A stretch of 64,000 nt of DNA, taken from Limnochordaceae bacterium. GTDB lineage: Bacteria; Bacillota; Limnochordia; Limnochordales; Geochordaceae. The stretch is from contig JADBKR010000007.1 of the NCBI GenBank assembly GCA_014896295.1, positions 513,450 through 577,449 on the forward strand. Direction: 5' to 3'. Position numbers and translations under genes: made by a program. Below the pieces are notes generated by a model. It saw nothing but the letters and a program-made list of their open reading frames with translations, made no database searches and had not been told where the DNA came from. Shown one piece after another: positions 37,818-47,515 of this stretch; within the stretch, counting starts at the first letter, position 1; each line of letters opens with the position of its first letter.

Positions 37818-38280
37818 GGTCGAGCAGCAGCCCCCGGATGTCGTCGAGCCGGGCCGCCAGCGCCAGAGCGGGCTGTTGGCGCGCCAGGACGTCCCGGACG
37901 AGCCGGTCGAGCGCTGCGTCCACCTCCTGGATCACGGCATGCAGACGCCGCTGCCCCCGCCCGTCCACCGCGACCCGCCGGTCGACCCGGTACGTGCCGG
38001 CAAGGGCGAGCTCGAGCAGGCGCCGCACGGCCTGGCGATACGCGAAGACGGTCGCCTCGCCAGGCGAGCGGCGCAGCTCTCCCGCGCACCGGTCCACCTC
38101 GCGCAGCGCCTGCTCCATCTCCTGCCGCCGGCGACGCCGGTCGGCATCGGCCAGCTCCGTCCGGAAGACGCCGGCCGGCCGCTCGCCGCTCGCGGTCCTG
38201 GCCGTCGAGCCGGCCCGGGACCGGCCTACCTGGGTGGGGCGGCGCCGCCGGGGAAGCCCCTCGATCCGTGCGCTTTCCAT
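37807..38280 (-). CDS. yaaR: YaaR (DUF327) family protein
   Basis: 157-residue helical protein of unknown function. The pattern FAYRQAVRRLLELALAGTYRVDRRV and HAVIQEVDAALDRLVRDVLARQQPALALAARLDDIRGLLLDLV is that of the DUF327 family, which almost always lies between darA and holB in Firmicutes. The N-terminal 40 residues are basic and non-conserved. ATG at 38280. No activity can be assigned. Confidence 0.88.
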   Translation of the reverse strand: MESARIEGLPRRRRPTQVGRSRAGSTARTASGERPAGVFRTELADADRRRRRQEMEQALREVDRCAGELRRSPGEATVFAYRQAVRRLLELALAGTYRVDRRVAVDGRGQRRLHAVIQEVDAALDRLVRDVLARQQPALALAARLDDIRGLLLDLVR

Positions 38281-38312
38281 CGCGGCCGTCCTTCTCGCAG
38301 GGCCTTCGCGGG

Positions 38313-38600
38313 CTAGATCCGCTCGAACCGGTCGACCCGCAGCACGAAGATGGTGGCCGCTCCCACCTCGACGTCCCCTGCGCCTGCGGCCGCCTGGCGC
38401 CGGTGGCGGCAGGTCCGGCGGATGCAGTCCACCGCCGCGTCGACCTGCGCATCCTCGAGGCCGATGAGGATGGTGGTGTTGCCCTGCCGGAGGAAGCCCC
38501 CCGTGCTCGCCAGCTTGGTGGCCCCGAAACCCTGATCCACCAAGCGCTGCATCAAGGGCCCGGCATCCTGGTCCTGCACGACGGCGATCAAGAGCTTCAT
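38313..38600 (-). CDS. darA: DarA/YaaQ cyclic-di-AMP receptor protein
   Basis: 95-residue PII-like protein binding the second messenger c-di-AMP. The family sequence is well kept: [49 protein letters not shown], then VEVGAATIFVLRVDRFERI. Downstream partners are unknown in any organism. ATG 38600 overlaps the tmk stop by four bases (ATGA). Confidence 0.94.
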   Translation of the reverse strand: MKLLIAVVQDQDAGPLMQRLVDQGFGATKLASTGGFLRQGNTTILIGLEDAQVDAAVDCIRRTCRHRRQAAAGAGDVEVGAATIFVLRVDRFERI

Positions 38601-39310
38601 GACAGGGCACCCGCCTCCTCCCCACCCTGGTTCGGCCGGGTCCGGCCGGTCACCTCCTGGAGCCGCCGCCCCAGGCGCTCCATCACCGCGGTTCGGACGA
38701 GCGCCTCCACCCGATCCCGGCTCGACCCGGTCACGTCGAGGCGAACGATCCGCTCCGGATAGGCGGCGGCCAGAGCCAGGTATCCTTCGCGCACCCGCGC
38801 GAAAAACCCCTCGTCGCGCCCCTCGATCCGATCCCTGCGGGGGCGTTGCCGCCGCCCCGGAAGGACCCCGGAAGGCAGGTCGAGCCACAGCGTCAGGTCC
38901 GGCACCAGGCCTCCCGTGGCCAAACGGTTGAGCCGCTCGACCAGCTCGGCGTCGATCCCCAGCCCCCAAGCCTGGTACGCCACGGAGGAGTCGGCGAACC
39001 GCTCGGAGATCACCCACCGGCCCTCTTCGAGGGCCGGGCGCACCACCTCCGAGACGTGCTGCGCCCTGTCCGCCATCATCAACAGGAGCTCGGCCTCGGG
39101 AGCGAGGCGCACGCCGCGGCGCTCGTGGCCCAGCACGATGGCCCGCATCCGTCGCCCCGCCGCCGTACCCCCGGGCTGCCGGGTGTGGAGCACCGGTACA
39201 CCCTGGCGTTCGAGCCACCGCGCGAGGCGCCGCGCCTGCGTCGACTTGCCGGTACCGTCGAGCCCCTCGAAGGTGATGAGCGCCCCCGGCGGCGCCCCCG
39301 CGGGGCTCAT
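38597..39310 (-). CDS. tmk: Thymidylate kinase
   Basis: 237-residue enzyme phosphorylating dTMP to dTDP. Visible are the P-loop [33 protein letters not shown] (in place of the usual REPGGT), [17 protein letters not shown] and the lid [20 protein letters not shown]. Slightly longer than the usual 210 residues because of an Arg-rich C-terminus. Start ATG 39310 overlaps the stop of the R3H/AAA gene by four bases; stop overlaps darA. Confidence 0.93.
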   Translation of the reverse strand: MSPAGAPPGALITFEGLDGTGKSTQARRLARWLERQGVPVLHTRQPGGTAAGRRMRAIVLGHERRGVRLAPEAELLLMMADRAQHVSEVVRPALEEGRWVISERFADSSVAYQAWGLGIDAELVERLNRLATGGLVPDLTLWLDLPSGVLPGRRQRPRRDRIEGRDEGFFARVREGYLALAAAYPERIVRLDVTGSSRDRVEALVRTAVMERLGRRLQEVTGRTRPNQGGEEAGALS

Positions 39311-40998
39311 GGAACCTCCTCGGGGAGCACCATGACCCGCCGGTTGGGCTCCTCCCCGATGCTCGTCGAACGCAGGTGGTAGCGCTCGATGAGTTCGTGC
39401 TGGAGCTTGCGGATGTAGGCGGTGCGCGGCATCAGCTCCACCGGCCGGGCCGACTGGCGGGCCTGCTCCACGGCCCGTTCCGCTTCCAGCAGGGCGCTTG
39501 CTCCCTCGTCGCTCATGAACGTTTTCTCCAGGAACTGCTCCATCTGGGCCAGGGTGTTGGAGCGGATCACGTGGATCGGGAGCCCCCGGTGCTCGGCCTC
39601 CTTGAGGCGGCGCGGCATCTTGCGGTACTGCCCCTTGATGGTGAGCACCATGTCGGCGCCCTCCAGATCCTGCGTGATCTGGACCGGCACCGGGCAGACC
39701 GACAACGCCTTTTGCAGCCGGGTGGTGCTCACCGCGTACGGGTACAGCCGCACCGGACGGCTGCCTCCCCAAAGCCTGGAAGGGCGCGGCCCGCGCCATC
39801 CCGGTCCGCCTGCGCTCGCTGCCGCCACAGGATCGCGGGAGATGGCGAATCCCCTGCCCCCGTTGGCTCCGGGGGCGGCGAACCGGCCCCCTGGCGTACC
39901 GGGCCCGTTGCCGTTGCCTGCAACTTTCCAGGTCTCGAACCGGGCCGCCTCGGGCGACGGCGGCTCCTCAGGAGGAGGGTTTCCCCCCTGGTGCACCTCG
40001 ATGGCTCCTTCGGGCCCGCGCACCCGGATCTCCGGGCTGGGCTCCATCCCCCGCAGCATCATGTCCACGACCGAGGCCACGTCCTTGTGGATGGCCAGGC
40101 GGTCCCGGTCCTGGATCTCGACCACCACGTCGAAGGTGGGCGGCGCCTTGCGCTCCAGCACGCTCTTTTGGGTGCCCCGCCGCTTCGCCTCCTCGTCGCT
40201 CAGGGTGACCACCTGGATGCCGCCCACCAGGTCGGAGAGGGTGGGGTTGAGCACCAGGTTGTCGAGGGTGTTGCCATGGGCCGTGGCCACCAGCTGGACG
40301 CCCCGCTCGGCGATGGTGCGCGCCGCCTGCGCCTCTTCCTCGGTGCCGATCTCGTCGATGACCACGACCTCGGGCATGTGGTTCTCGACGGCCTCGATCA
40401 TGACCCTGGCCTGGAGGTCGACCCGCGGTACCTGCATCCGGCGGGCATGCCCGATGGCCGGGTGCGGCACGTCCCCATCCCCGGCGATCTCGTTGGAGGT
40501 GTCGACGACGATGACCCGCTTGGAGAAGTCGTCGGCGAGCACCCGCGCCACCTCGCGCAGCATCGTGGTCTTGCCGACGCCAGGGCGGCCCAGCAGCAGG
40601 ATGTTGCGCCCCTCTTCCACGACGTCGCGGATGATGTCGATGGTGCCGAAGACGGCACGCCCGATGCGGCAGGTCAGCCCGATGATGGTGCCGTTGCGAT
40701 TGCGGATCGCCGAGATGCGGTGCAGCGTGCGTTCGATGCCGGCACGGTTGTCCTGGCCGAACTGCCCCACCCGCTTGGTGACGTAATCGAGATCCTCCCG
40801 GGAGACGTAGTCGTCGCTCAGGTAGACGAAGCTGTCGGCAAACCGCGCCTCGGGCTGGCGGCCCAGGTCGAGCACGATCTCGATCAGTTCGTGCAACCGG
40901 TCCATCGCCTCCAGCTCGGCGCGGATGTGCGGAGGCAACACCTCCAGGAGCTGGGCCAGATTGTCAACGACCTCGCGCCGTGCTGCAGCCTTCAGCAA
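39307..40998 (-). CDS. R3H-domain AAA ATPase (Ycf45/SpoIIIAA-like)
   Basis: 563 residues. The N-terminal half is a RecA/AAA ATPase related to SpoIIIAA and to cyanobacterial/plastid Ycf45: [24 protein letters not shown], Walker [50 protein letters not shown], Walker [34 protein letters not shown] Pro/Gly-rich linker at about 335-395 leads to a region with [15 protein letters not shown] and a C-terminal R3H single-strand nucleic-acid-binding domain ([32 protein letters not shown]). TTG start at 40998. It lies inside the yaaO-tmk operon, where Bacillus has no such gene. Confidence 0.88.
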   Translation of the reverse strand: MLKAAARREVVDNLAQLLEVLPPHIRAELEAMDRLHELIEIVLDLGRQPEARFADSFVYLSDDYVSREDLDYVTKRVGQFGQDNRAGIERTLHRISAIRNRNGTIIGLTCRIGRAVFGTIDIIRDVVEEGRNILLLGRPGVGKTTMLREVARVLADDFSKRVIVVDTSNEIAGDGDVPHPAIGHARRMQVPRVDLQARVMIEAVENHMPEVVVIDEIGTEEEAQAARTIAERGVQLVATAHGNTLDNLVLNPTLSDLVGGIQVVTLSDEEAKRRGTQKSVLERKAPPTFDVVVEIQDRDRLAIHKDVASVVDMMLRGMEPSPEIRVRGPEGAIEVHQGGNPPPEEPPSPEAARFETWKVAGNGNGPGTPGGRFAAPGANGGRGFAISRDPVAAASAGGPGWRGPRPSRLWGGSRPVRLYPYAVSTTRLQKALSVCPVPVQITQDLEGADMVLTIKGQYRKMPRRLKEAEHRGLPIHVIRSNTLAQMEQFLEKTFMSDEGASALLEAERAVEQARQSARPVELMPRTAYIRKLQHELIERYHLRSTSIGEEPNRRVMVLPEEVP

Positions 40999-41034
40999 AT
41001 CGAGCCTTCACCACCGACAGGGGATATTGCGCCC

Positions 41035-42501
41035 TCACGCGGCGACCCATACCTCCCGACCCTCTGCGGGGCTGCCCCGCAGTACACCTCCAGCATGTCG
41101 CACATCCAGGGCGTACGCCACCGCCTCTTCCGTGATCTCCTCTCCGGGGGTGATGAGCGGGATCCCGGGAGGATAAGGAGCCACCACGCCGGCGCTGACG
41201 TGACCCGAGGCCTGCCGCCACGGGAGACGCCGCGCCCGGTGTCGGGCCGCCTCTGCCGGCCGCATCACCCGACGCCCGGGTGCAGGAAGGCGCGCCAGCG
41301 CCGGCAAGCGCCCCGTGGCGCCGGAGGGCGAGCGGGCCGCCAGGGCCGCCAGGGCGCCTACCAGGCGCTCGACGCTCCCGGCGTCGTCCGCACCCGTCAA
41401 CAGGAAGACGACGTGGCGGGCCCCCGCCATCTCCGGCCAGACGCCCCAGGTACCGACCAGCTCCGAAGCGGCCTGCCAGCCCGAAAGTCCCAGCCCTGCC
41501 ACGTCTACCGCGAGGCGGGTCTCATCGAGGGTGAACCCGGCCGGAAGCTCCTCCGGGGCCAGCACCCTCACTCCCCGCGCCTGCTGCAAGGCCCGGCGGG
41601 TTCCCCTGGCGAGCTCGACGGCGCGGGCCACGCGCCGTTGCCCGTGGCGCTGCATCTCCAGGCGAGCCGCGTCCAGCGAGGCGAGCAAGGCCGGCTGCGG
41701 GCTCGTGCTCTGCACCATCTCCAGCCACCGGGTCACCTCATCGATCCCCGGCTCAGCCGCCGCACCCGTCCAGTGCAGGAAAGCGGCCTGGGTCAAGGCG
41801 GGCAGCGTCTTGTGAGCGCCGTGCACCACGAGATGGGCGCCCGCGGCGATCCCGTGAGGAGGGGACGGGTCAGGGTAAAAGGCGAGGTGGGCTCCGTGGG
41901 CCTCGTCGACGATGAGGGGCGAGGGGTGCATGAAGCCGGCCAGATCCTGCAGCGGCGCGCAGATCCCGTGATAGGTCGGGCTGACCACCACCAGGGCGTC
42001 GAGGGGGGCATCTGTCGCCGCACGAAGATCCTGGGCGTCCGGCGGAAGGGGGATATCCCAGCCCTCCAGCCATCGGCAGCCAATCACCACGGGGTCGAGA
42101 TCGGCCAGCACGATGGCGTCCCACACCGAGCGATGCGCCAGCCTGGAGACCCCGATTCGTCCTCGCGGGCCCGAGCATGCCAGGATGCTGGCGACAACTC
42201 CTGCCGTGGCGCCGTTCCACAACAACCAGGAGTGCCGGGCGCCCCAGAGCCGGGCTACCAGGCCGGAAGCCACCTCCGCCACCGCCCGCAGGTCATGACC
42301 GCGGTCGGGGGCCCAGACGGCATCGCCTCCGTCCCAGGCCCACGGGAACCCGCCGCCGGGCAAGACCCCGGCCGCTTCGATCCAGCGGCCGCGCTTGTGC
42401 CCGGGGGTATGAAATACGGCGGGCGCGCGCCCCGCCGCCTCTGCCAGCGCCTCCACCAGGGGCGCCGTCTCCGTCGATGCCCGGCCTGTCCGTGCGCTCA
42501 A
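41035..42501 (-). CDS. Orn/Lys/Arg decarboxylase-family PLP enzyme (YaaO-like)
   Basis: 488-residue fold-type I PLP enzyme related to Bacillus YaaO/SpeA. Evidence: VFHTPGHKRGR, the cofactor residues WLLWNGATAGVVASILA, SPTYHGICAPLQDLA, VDEAHGAHLAFYP and the PLP-binding Lys231 in VHGAHKTLPALTQAAFLH. The small C-terminal domain carries AGVVAPYPPGIPLITPGEEI. Makes a polyamine precursor from a basic amino acid; which one is not clear. TTG start at 42501. First gene of the operon running through tmk to rsmI. Confidence 0.88.
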   Translation of the reverse strand: MSARTGRASTETAPLVEALAEAAGRAPAVFHTPGHKRGRWIEAAGVLPGGGFPWAWDGGDAVWAPDRGHDLRAVAEVASGLVARLWGARHSWLLWNGATAGVVASILACSGPRGRIGVSRLAHRSVWDAIVLADLDPVVIGCRWLEGWDIPLPPDAQDLRAATDAPLDALVVVSPTYHGICAPLQDLAGFMHPSPLIVDEAHGAHLAFYPDPSPPHGIAAGAHLVVHGAHKTLPALTQAAFLHWTGAAAEPGIDEVTRWLEMVQSTSPQPALLASLDAARLEMQRHGQRRVARAVELARGTRRALQQARGVRVLAPEELPAGFTLDETRLAVDVAGLGLSGWQAASELVGTWGVWPEMAGARHVVFLLTGADDAGSVERLVGALAALAARSPSGATGRLPALARLPAPGRRVMRPAEAARHRARRLPWRQASGHVSAGVVAPYPPGIPLITPGEEITEEAVAYALDVRHAGGVLRGSPAEGREVWVAA

Positions 42502-42647
42502 ACTCGGCGCATCGCCTCCACGCCTTCACTTTACCAGCCGCACGCCCCCGGGTAAAGCCGGGCCCCGTTACGGCTCCATTGAACTCCTGTAAAGCCGGGC
42601 ACCGGGCCGGGAAGCCCCGGCAACGCCGTCATGGCCCGCCCCCTTCG

Positions 42648-42676
42648 TTGACACGTCCCGCCCGGGCAGGTACCAT
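42648..42676 (+). promoter_or_regulatory. Candidate promoter of the UbiA-like gene
   Basis: TTGACA (42648-42653), 17-base GC-rich spacer, TACCAT (42671-42676); the coding start is about 60 bases on. Confidence 0.6.
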
Positions 42677-42737
42677 GGCGGCCGGTGCAGAGCGTATCCC
42701 GTCACCGACCCCGGATCGGATGGGAGCCAGAGCGAGC

Positions 42738-43625
42738 ATGCACGCCGTTACGCCACCCCCCGCCGCCCCGCCGCAGCCGGCCGCCCGGTTACCCTTGCCG
42801 CGCAAGCCTGCAGCGCTCGCCTTTCCCCTCGTCTACGCCGCCGCGATCCTGGCGGACGGCGCCGTCCCGCCGGCCCGGCAGCTGCTCTGGCTCACCCTGG
42901 CCGCTATCGGTGCCTGCGCCGCTGCCACGGCCATCAACCGGATCGTGGACGCTGACGTCGACCGGGTCGAGCGGCCCTCAGCGGGCGGGTCCACTGCCTC
43001 CCCTCGCCCGATGGGCTCGGGCCAGGCCTTGCTGGTCGCGCTGTCGGGTACGCTCCTGCTCCTCGTTGCGGCGGGCCAGCTCAACACGCTCGCGTTGTGG
43101 CTTTCTCCGATCCCCGTGCTCGCGTTCGTCGTAGTGCCGCATACCCGGCGCTGGACGTGGGCGTACCACGCCTTCCTGGGGCTGGCGCAGGCGACCGGGC
43201 CTGCCGGCGGGTGGGTAGCGATCCGCGCGGCCGTCGAGGGGCCCGCGTGGCTGCTGGGCCTGGCGGCCGGTCTCTGGGTCTCGGGCCTCGATCTCCTCCT
43301 CGCGCCGCCGGACGACGCAGGCGATCGAGAGCAGGAGATTGCGTCGCTGCCCCGGCACCCGGGCCCTCGTGGCGCCATGGCCGTGGCCCGGTGGGCGCAC
43401 GCCGCCGCCGTACTTGCGTGGGTGATGGCCGGATGGGCAACGGGCCGGGCCGGCTGGTACTTCGGGGGCGTGGCTCTCAGCGCGCTCCTCCTCGCCTGGC
43501 AGCATGCCCGTTTGACCCTGTCCCTGCCCCACGTTTCCCGGCCGCGGCGTGCGTGGAGTCCCGGCGGATCCGTGAGCCTGGTCATGCTCGCCGCGACGGT
43601 CCTGGACGTTCACTTCTACGGCTGA
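42738..43625 (+). CDS. UbiA-family prenyltransferase
   Basis: 295-residue integral membrane enzyme transferring a prenyl chain to an aromatic or similar acceptor. First Asp-rich motif is NRIVDADVDRVERP, the second is at DDAGDREQEIASLP; between and after them lie about eight hydrophobic helices (LLVALSGTLLLLVAAGQL, LLGLAAGLWVSGLDLLL and others). Length and motif spacing match 4-hydroxybenzoate or menaquinone-type octaprenyltransferases; the partner ubi/men genes are absent, so the quinone is not known. ATG 42738; the end overlaps the convergent yaaL gene by 10 bases. Confidence 0.82.
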   Translation: MHAVTPPPAAPPQPAARLPLPRKPAALAFPLVYAAAILADGAVPPARQLLWLTLAAIGACAAATAINRIVDADVDRVERPSAGGSTASPRPMGSGQALLVALSGTLLLLVAAGQLNTLALWLSPIPVLAFVVVPHTRRWTWAYHAFLGLAQATGPAGGWVAIRAAVEGPAWLLGLAAGLWVSGLDLLLAPPDDAGDREQEIASLPRHPGPRGAMAVARWAHAAAVLAWVMAGWATGRAGWYFGGVALSALLLAWQHARLTLSLPHVSRPRRAWSPGGSVSLVMLAATVLDVHFYG

Positions 43626-43894
43626 GGCGGGCTTTCGGTCGACGCAGGGTCCGGATCGTCCGGCTCGCCGCGGCGCCCTCCCCGCAGGCGTGCCGCCATC
43701 CGCATGAGGTAGACGTAGCGGCGCTCCGCCGCATGCATGGCGTAGATGGCATGGTCGATGAGGTCGGGGTCGGTCACCGCGTCGAACTCGTTTCGGGCGG
43801 CGAGCCAGTCCCGGCGTGCCTTGTCGATCATGGCGACCAGGTCGTCGGGCACGGGCGGGCGCCAGTTCTCCACGTGTGCCATCCGATGGACCAC
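43616..43894 (-). CDS. yaaL: YaaL (DUF2508) family protein
   Basis: 92 residues. The core MIDKARRDWLAARNEFDAVTDPDLIDHAIYAMHAAERRYVYLMRMA is the DUF2508/YaaL pattern, and the gene follows recR exactly as in Bacillus. Function unknown. A start at the internal ATG six codons on is also possible. The C-terminus is acidic and Pro-rich. Confidence 0.85.
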   Translation of the reverse strand: MVHRMAHVENWRPPVPDDLVAMIDKARRDWLAARNEFDAVTDPDLIDHAIYAMHAAERRYVYLMRMAARLRGGRRGEPDDPDPASTESPPQP

Positions 43895-44046
43895 CCCGGT
43901 TGCCGAGTGGTGAGCGACCGCCGGGCGTGCCCCCGGCGCGCCCGGCGGTACACTCTATGCCCCCGGGGCCTGTCTATGCCGTGCCCGCTTCACGGAAAAG
44001 CACGGAGCCTGGCAGGAGCAGAGGAAGGACGGGTGACCTTCCGAGC

Positions 44047-44646
44047 TCAGAGCTCCCGGCGCCCCTCCAGGGCCCGCGCGAGCGTCAGCTCGTCGAGATA
44101 CTCGAGGTCCCCTCCGACCGGCATACCGTGGGCCATACGGGTCACCTTGACCCCGAGCGGCTTGAGCAGGCGGGCCAGGTACATGGCGGTCGCCTCCCCT
44201 TCGACGTTGGGGTCGGTCGCCAGGACGACTTCTCGCACCTGGCCTCCCTGCAAGCGGGCCAGGAGCTCCTTGATGCGCAGGGCCTCGGGGCCGATGCCTT
44301 CCATGGGCGAAATCGCCCCGTGCAGGACATGGTAAAGCCCCTTGAAGGCGCGGGTGCGTTCCATGGCCACCACGTCCTTGGGCTCCTCCACCACGCAGAG
44401 GACGGCCCGGTCGCGGCCCGAGTTGGGCTGGCACAAGCGGCACGGGTCGACGTCGGTGAAATTGAAGCAGACGGAACACTGGCGGGTGTTCTCCCGGGCC
44501 TGGACGATGGCGTCGGCCAGCCGGTGAGCCTGCTCGCTGCTCATCCGCACGATGAAGTACGCGAGCCGCTGCGCCGTCTTCGGGCCGATGCCGGGCAGGC
44601 GCGTCAGCTCGTCGACGAGCCGGGCGATCGGTCGTGCGTACTCCAT
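44047..44646 (-). CDS. recR: Recombination mediator RecR
   Basis: 199 residues, full length. Helix-hairpin-helix [19 protein letters not shown], four-Cys zinc finger [16 protein letters not shown], and Toprim domain [17 protein letters not shown]...[20 protein letters not shown]. Works with RecO/RecF in loading RecA at gaps. Ten bases after ebfC in the dnaX-ebfC-recR operon. Confidence 0.96.
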   Translation of the reverse strand: MEYARPIARLVDELTRLPGIGPKTAQRLAYFIVRMSSEQAHRLADAIVQARENTRQCSVCFNFTDVDPCRLCQPNSGRDRAVLCVVEEPKDVVAMERTRAFKGLYHVLHGAISPMEGIGPEALRIKELLARLQGGQVREVVLATDPNVEGEATAMYLARLLKPLGVKVTRMAHGMPVGGDLEYLDELTLARALEGRREL

Positions 44647-44655
44647 GCCGGCGCG

Positions 44656-45000
44656 CTATCCCGTCAGTCCCGGCACGCCGGGCAATCCGAGGTCGGCGTA
44701 CAGCCGCGCCATGGCCTGCTCCGTCATCGCCTTGGACTGGCGCAGCGCCTCGTTGACCGCCGCCACCACCAGATCCTGCAGCATCTCCAGGTCAGAAGGG
44801 TCCGCGGCGGCCGGATCGATGCGTACCGAGCGCAACCGCCCGCTGCCGTCCACGACGGCCGTCACGGCGCCTCCCCCTGAGGAGGCTTCGACCGTGCGCT
44901 CGGCCAGTTCCTCCTGGAGCTTCTGCAGCTCTTGCTGCAGCTTCTGCATCTGCTTCATCGCCTTGGCCACGTTGAACGGGCCTCCGAAACCCTGGGGCAT
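44656..45000 (-). CDS. ebfC: YbaB/EbfC nucleoid-associated protein
   Basis: 114 residues. A Gly-rich start leads to the coiled coil AMKQMQKLQQELQKLQEELAERTVEASSGGG, then VTAVVDGSGRLRSVRIDP and the C-terminal helix LVVAAVNEALRQSKAMTEQAM. Dimeric DNA-binding protein that is nearly always linked to dnaX and recR. Six bases after dnaX. Confidence 0.95.
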   Translation of the reverse strand: MPQGFGGPFNVAKAMKQMQKLQQELQKLQEELAERTVEASSGGGAVTAVVDGSGRLRSVRIDPAAADPSDLEMLQDLVVAAVNEALRQSKAMTEQAMARLYADLGLPGVPGLTG

Positions 45001-45006
45001 GCTCGC

Positions 45007-47107
45007 TCACGCTCCTTCCTGGCGGGCCTCGCCGGACGGGTGGGGCCTCCCGTGCCCGGCCGCCTGCTCGCCGCCCTCGTCTGCCCCGGCCGCCGCGGCC
45101 GCCTCTCCCGGCGGCTCCTCGAACTCCTTGATGATACGGGCGCCCAGGATCTGCAGCACTGCCGCCAGTGTAGCCTCGTCGAACGGCTCCGATGCGCCGG
45201 CGGCCTGATGCGGCTTGCCCGGCGCCCGCCGCTCCCGGCTGGCGGCGGAGCGACTCCTTCCCGGGGACGCCCCGGAAGGCTTCGGTACGGGAGCCTCGTC
45301 TCCCTCGGCCTCACCGGGCGGTCCGGCGCCGGAGGCCGGCGGGCCGGGCGGAGGGGGCGGAGGGGGTGCGAGGGGAGGGGGCGGCGGGACCGCCGAGAAG
45401 GGCACGGCCGCCGGGCGAGGGCTCGCTCCCTGCGACTGCGGAGCGGGGGCGCCGCTCAGGGCCGTGGCCTGACCTGCCGGGACACGGGGCGCGGCCTGCA
45501 CTGGCGCCGCCTCGGCAGATTCGCCGGCCGGCGGCTCGCCGGCCGGCTCCTCCTCCGCCACGCCGTCGAGAATCTCGGTCCGGAGGGTGACGGGGCGGCC
45601 GAACAGCCGTCCCAGAACCTTCTCCACGGCCTCCCGCGCCCTGGCGTCGCCCTCGACGGCGTTGCGGTGGAACGCGCGACCCGGCGGAAACCCCACGGTG
45701 ATCTCGTCGCCGTCGACCCGCACGGGCCGGCCTTCCCTGAGCAGCGCCCCCACCCGAGCCGCAGCCGGCCGTTGCTGGTTGCGTAACGCCGCCAGCACCT
45801 CGTTCCAGCGCCGCTGGACCTCGTCGATGACCAGGGCGGGACGCTCTCGATGAGCAGCCGCCCTGGACGAGCGGTGGGATTCGGCCTTGCGGGCGCCTTC
45901 GTCGGGCGCCTGCCGCTCCACGGGCTCTTTGGGCCGCGGCGAGGAAGCGGCGCGGCCCCGGGCTACCGGCACCGCTGCCGGCGGCGAAACGGGCCCGGCC
46001 GCCGGCGGTGATGCGGCCGGCCGTTCGCTCGGCGCGGCCAGGCGCATCACCGCGAGCTCGAGGGCGATGCGGGGATCGGGCGCCCAGCGCATCTGGGGCT
46101 CGGCCGCCAGCAGTGCGTCCATGGCCGCCACGAGCCGCTCCACGGCGACCGCCTTCGCCAGGTCACCCACCCGCGGGAAGGCCGGCGAGCCGGCCCGCTC
46201 CCCGCCGCCTCCCATCATGCGGGCCGTGGCCACCTCCCGCAGGTAAGCGAGCAGGTCCCGCGCCACGAGGCGACTATCGAGCCCTTTCTCGCTGACCAGC
46301 CTGTCCAGGATCGCCAGGGCGTCGGAGGCCCGGCCCTCGACGTAGGCGGCCGCGAGGTCGGCCAGCGCCTCGGGGCCTACCAGGCCCAGCACGTCGGCCA
46401 CCGTCTGCACGTCGAGCCCCTCGGGCCGGTAGGCGATGCACTGCTCCAGCATCGAGAGGGCATCCCGCGCTCCGCCGTCGGCGTGGCGGGCGATGAGCTG
46501 GAGGGCCGCCGGGTCGGCCGGGACCCCCTCCCCTTTGGCGACCGCCGCCAGGTGCCCGGCGAGCTCCTCCACCGAGAGCCTGCGGAAATCGAAGCGCTGG
46601 CAGCGGGAGAGGATGGTGGGGAGCACCCGTTGCGGATCGGTGGTGGCGAAGATGAAGACGACGTGCGAGGGCGGCTCCTCCAGCATCTTGAGCAGGGCGT
46701 TGAACGCCTCGTTGGTGAGCATGTGGACTTCGTCGATGATGTAGACCTTGTAGCGAGCCCGAGCCGGCGCGTAGCGGATACGCTCCCGCAGCTCCCGGAT
46801 CTCGTCGATGCCGCGGTTGGAGGCGCCGTCGATCTCCATCACGTCGAGCGAGCTGCCCTCCGTGATCGCGACACACGACGGGCATGTCGTTGCACGGCTC
46901 GGGAGTGGGCCCCCGGTCGCAGTTGAGACCTTTGGCGAGCAGCCGGGCCACCGTCGTCTTGCCCGTGCCGCGCGGGCCCGCGAAGAGGTACGCGTGGGCC
47001 ACACGGCCGCGCGCCAGGGCGCGGGTGAGGGTCTGGACCACGTGTTCCTGGCCGATGACGTCGGCGAAACGCTGGGGTCGCCACTTGCGATAAAGAGTTC
47101 GATGCAC
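45007..47107 (-). CDS. dnaX: DNA polymerase III gamma/tau subunit, interrupted by a one-base frameshift
   Basis: Clamp-loader ATPase of about 700 residues after repair. It starts with GTG 47107 (HRTLYRKWRPQRFADVIGQEHVVQTL), then Walker A GPRGTGKTTVARLL, the zinc module C-x8-C-x2-C-x2-C, EIDGASNRGIDEIRELRE, Walker B KVYIIDEVHMLTNEAFNALLK and SRCQRFDFRRL. A long Pro/Ala-rich tau-like region separates these from a C-terminal helical end. The frame breaks between CND and CPSC in the zinc module: an extra T at 46885 (A on the coding strand) is the likely cause. Essential gene, so a consensus error is likely. The SRP RNA gene lies just upstream, as in Bacillus. Confidence 0.93.
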
Positions 47108-47126
47108 GCTCGTCTCCCCGCGAGCG

Positions 47127-47163
47127 AAAGGGCCCGGGTCGTCAGGAGCGGCCCGGGCCCTTT
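47127..47163 (-). terminator. Terminator after the SRP RNA
   Basis: 12-bp stem AAAGGGCCCGGG with its complement around a 13-base loop, directly after the SRP RNA 3' end and 20 bases before dnaX; only a short TTT follows, so read-through into dnaX is possible. Confidence 0.7.
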
Positions 47164-47173
47164 CCCTACCAAG

Positions 47174-47444
47174 AAGGCCGTGCACCCGTCGTTGACGGCA
47201 CTCCTCCGGGCGATACCCCGGTCGACGGCTCGGGCCAGGCACCCTTGCGGCACCCAGGGTGGCTCACTTACCGTTGCTTCCTTCCGGACCTGGCGGGGTT
47301 CATGAGTCCCTGCTGCGCAAGACCCGGCCGTCAACGCCACGTGCCGGGGCCGGACCCCACAGGAGCCCGCCGCGGACGGGAATTCGACCCCGCTATAGCG
47401 GATTGCGGGTGCAGGGCACCGCTACCTCCCCGTCTAGCACGGCC
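47174..47444 (-). ncRNA. Signal recognition particle RNA, large (Alu-domain) type
   Basis: Scaffold of the SRP. On the minus strand the universal Ffh-binding helix tip is present (CAGGTCCGGAAGGAAGCA, then the loop and AAGTGAGCCACCC). The 5' part has the Alu-domain sequence GCTAGACGGGGAGGTAGCGG and CCCGCAATCCGCTATAGCGGGG typical of Bacillus scRNA. The terminal arms GGCCGTGC and GCACGGCC pair, and CGTTGACGG pairs with CCGTCAACG further in. Ends were set from these pairings, giving about 271 nt. Located upstream of dnaX as in Bacillus. Confidence 0.93.
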
Positions 47445-47476
47445 AAACGTGCCACCCGTCCCTGAGGGCGGGTCCC

Positions 47477-47482
47477 ATTATA
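47477..47482 (-). promoter_or_regulatory. -10 box of the SRP RNA precursor
   Basis: TATAAT on the minus strand, 33 bases before the mature 5' end, which leaves a short 5' precursor extension. No good -35 is seen. Confidence 0.5.
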
Positions 47483-47515
47483 GCATGGGGTGGCAGCCGG
47501 CTTCGAGCCCGCGGT

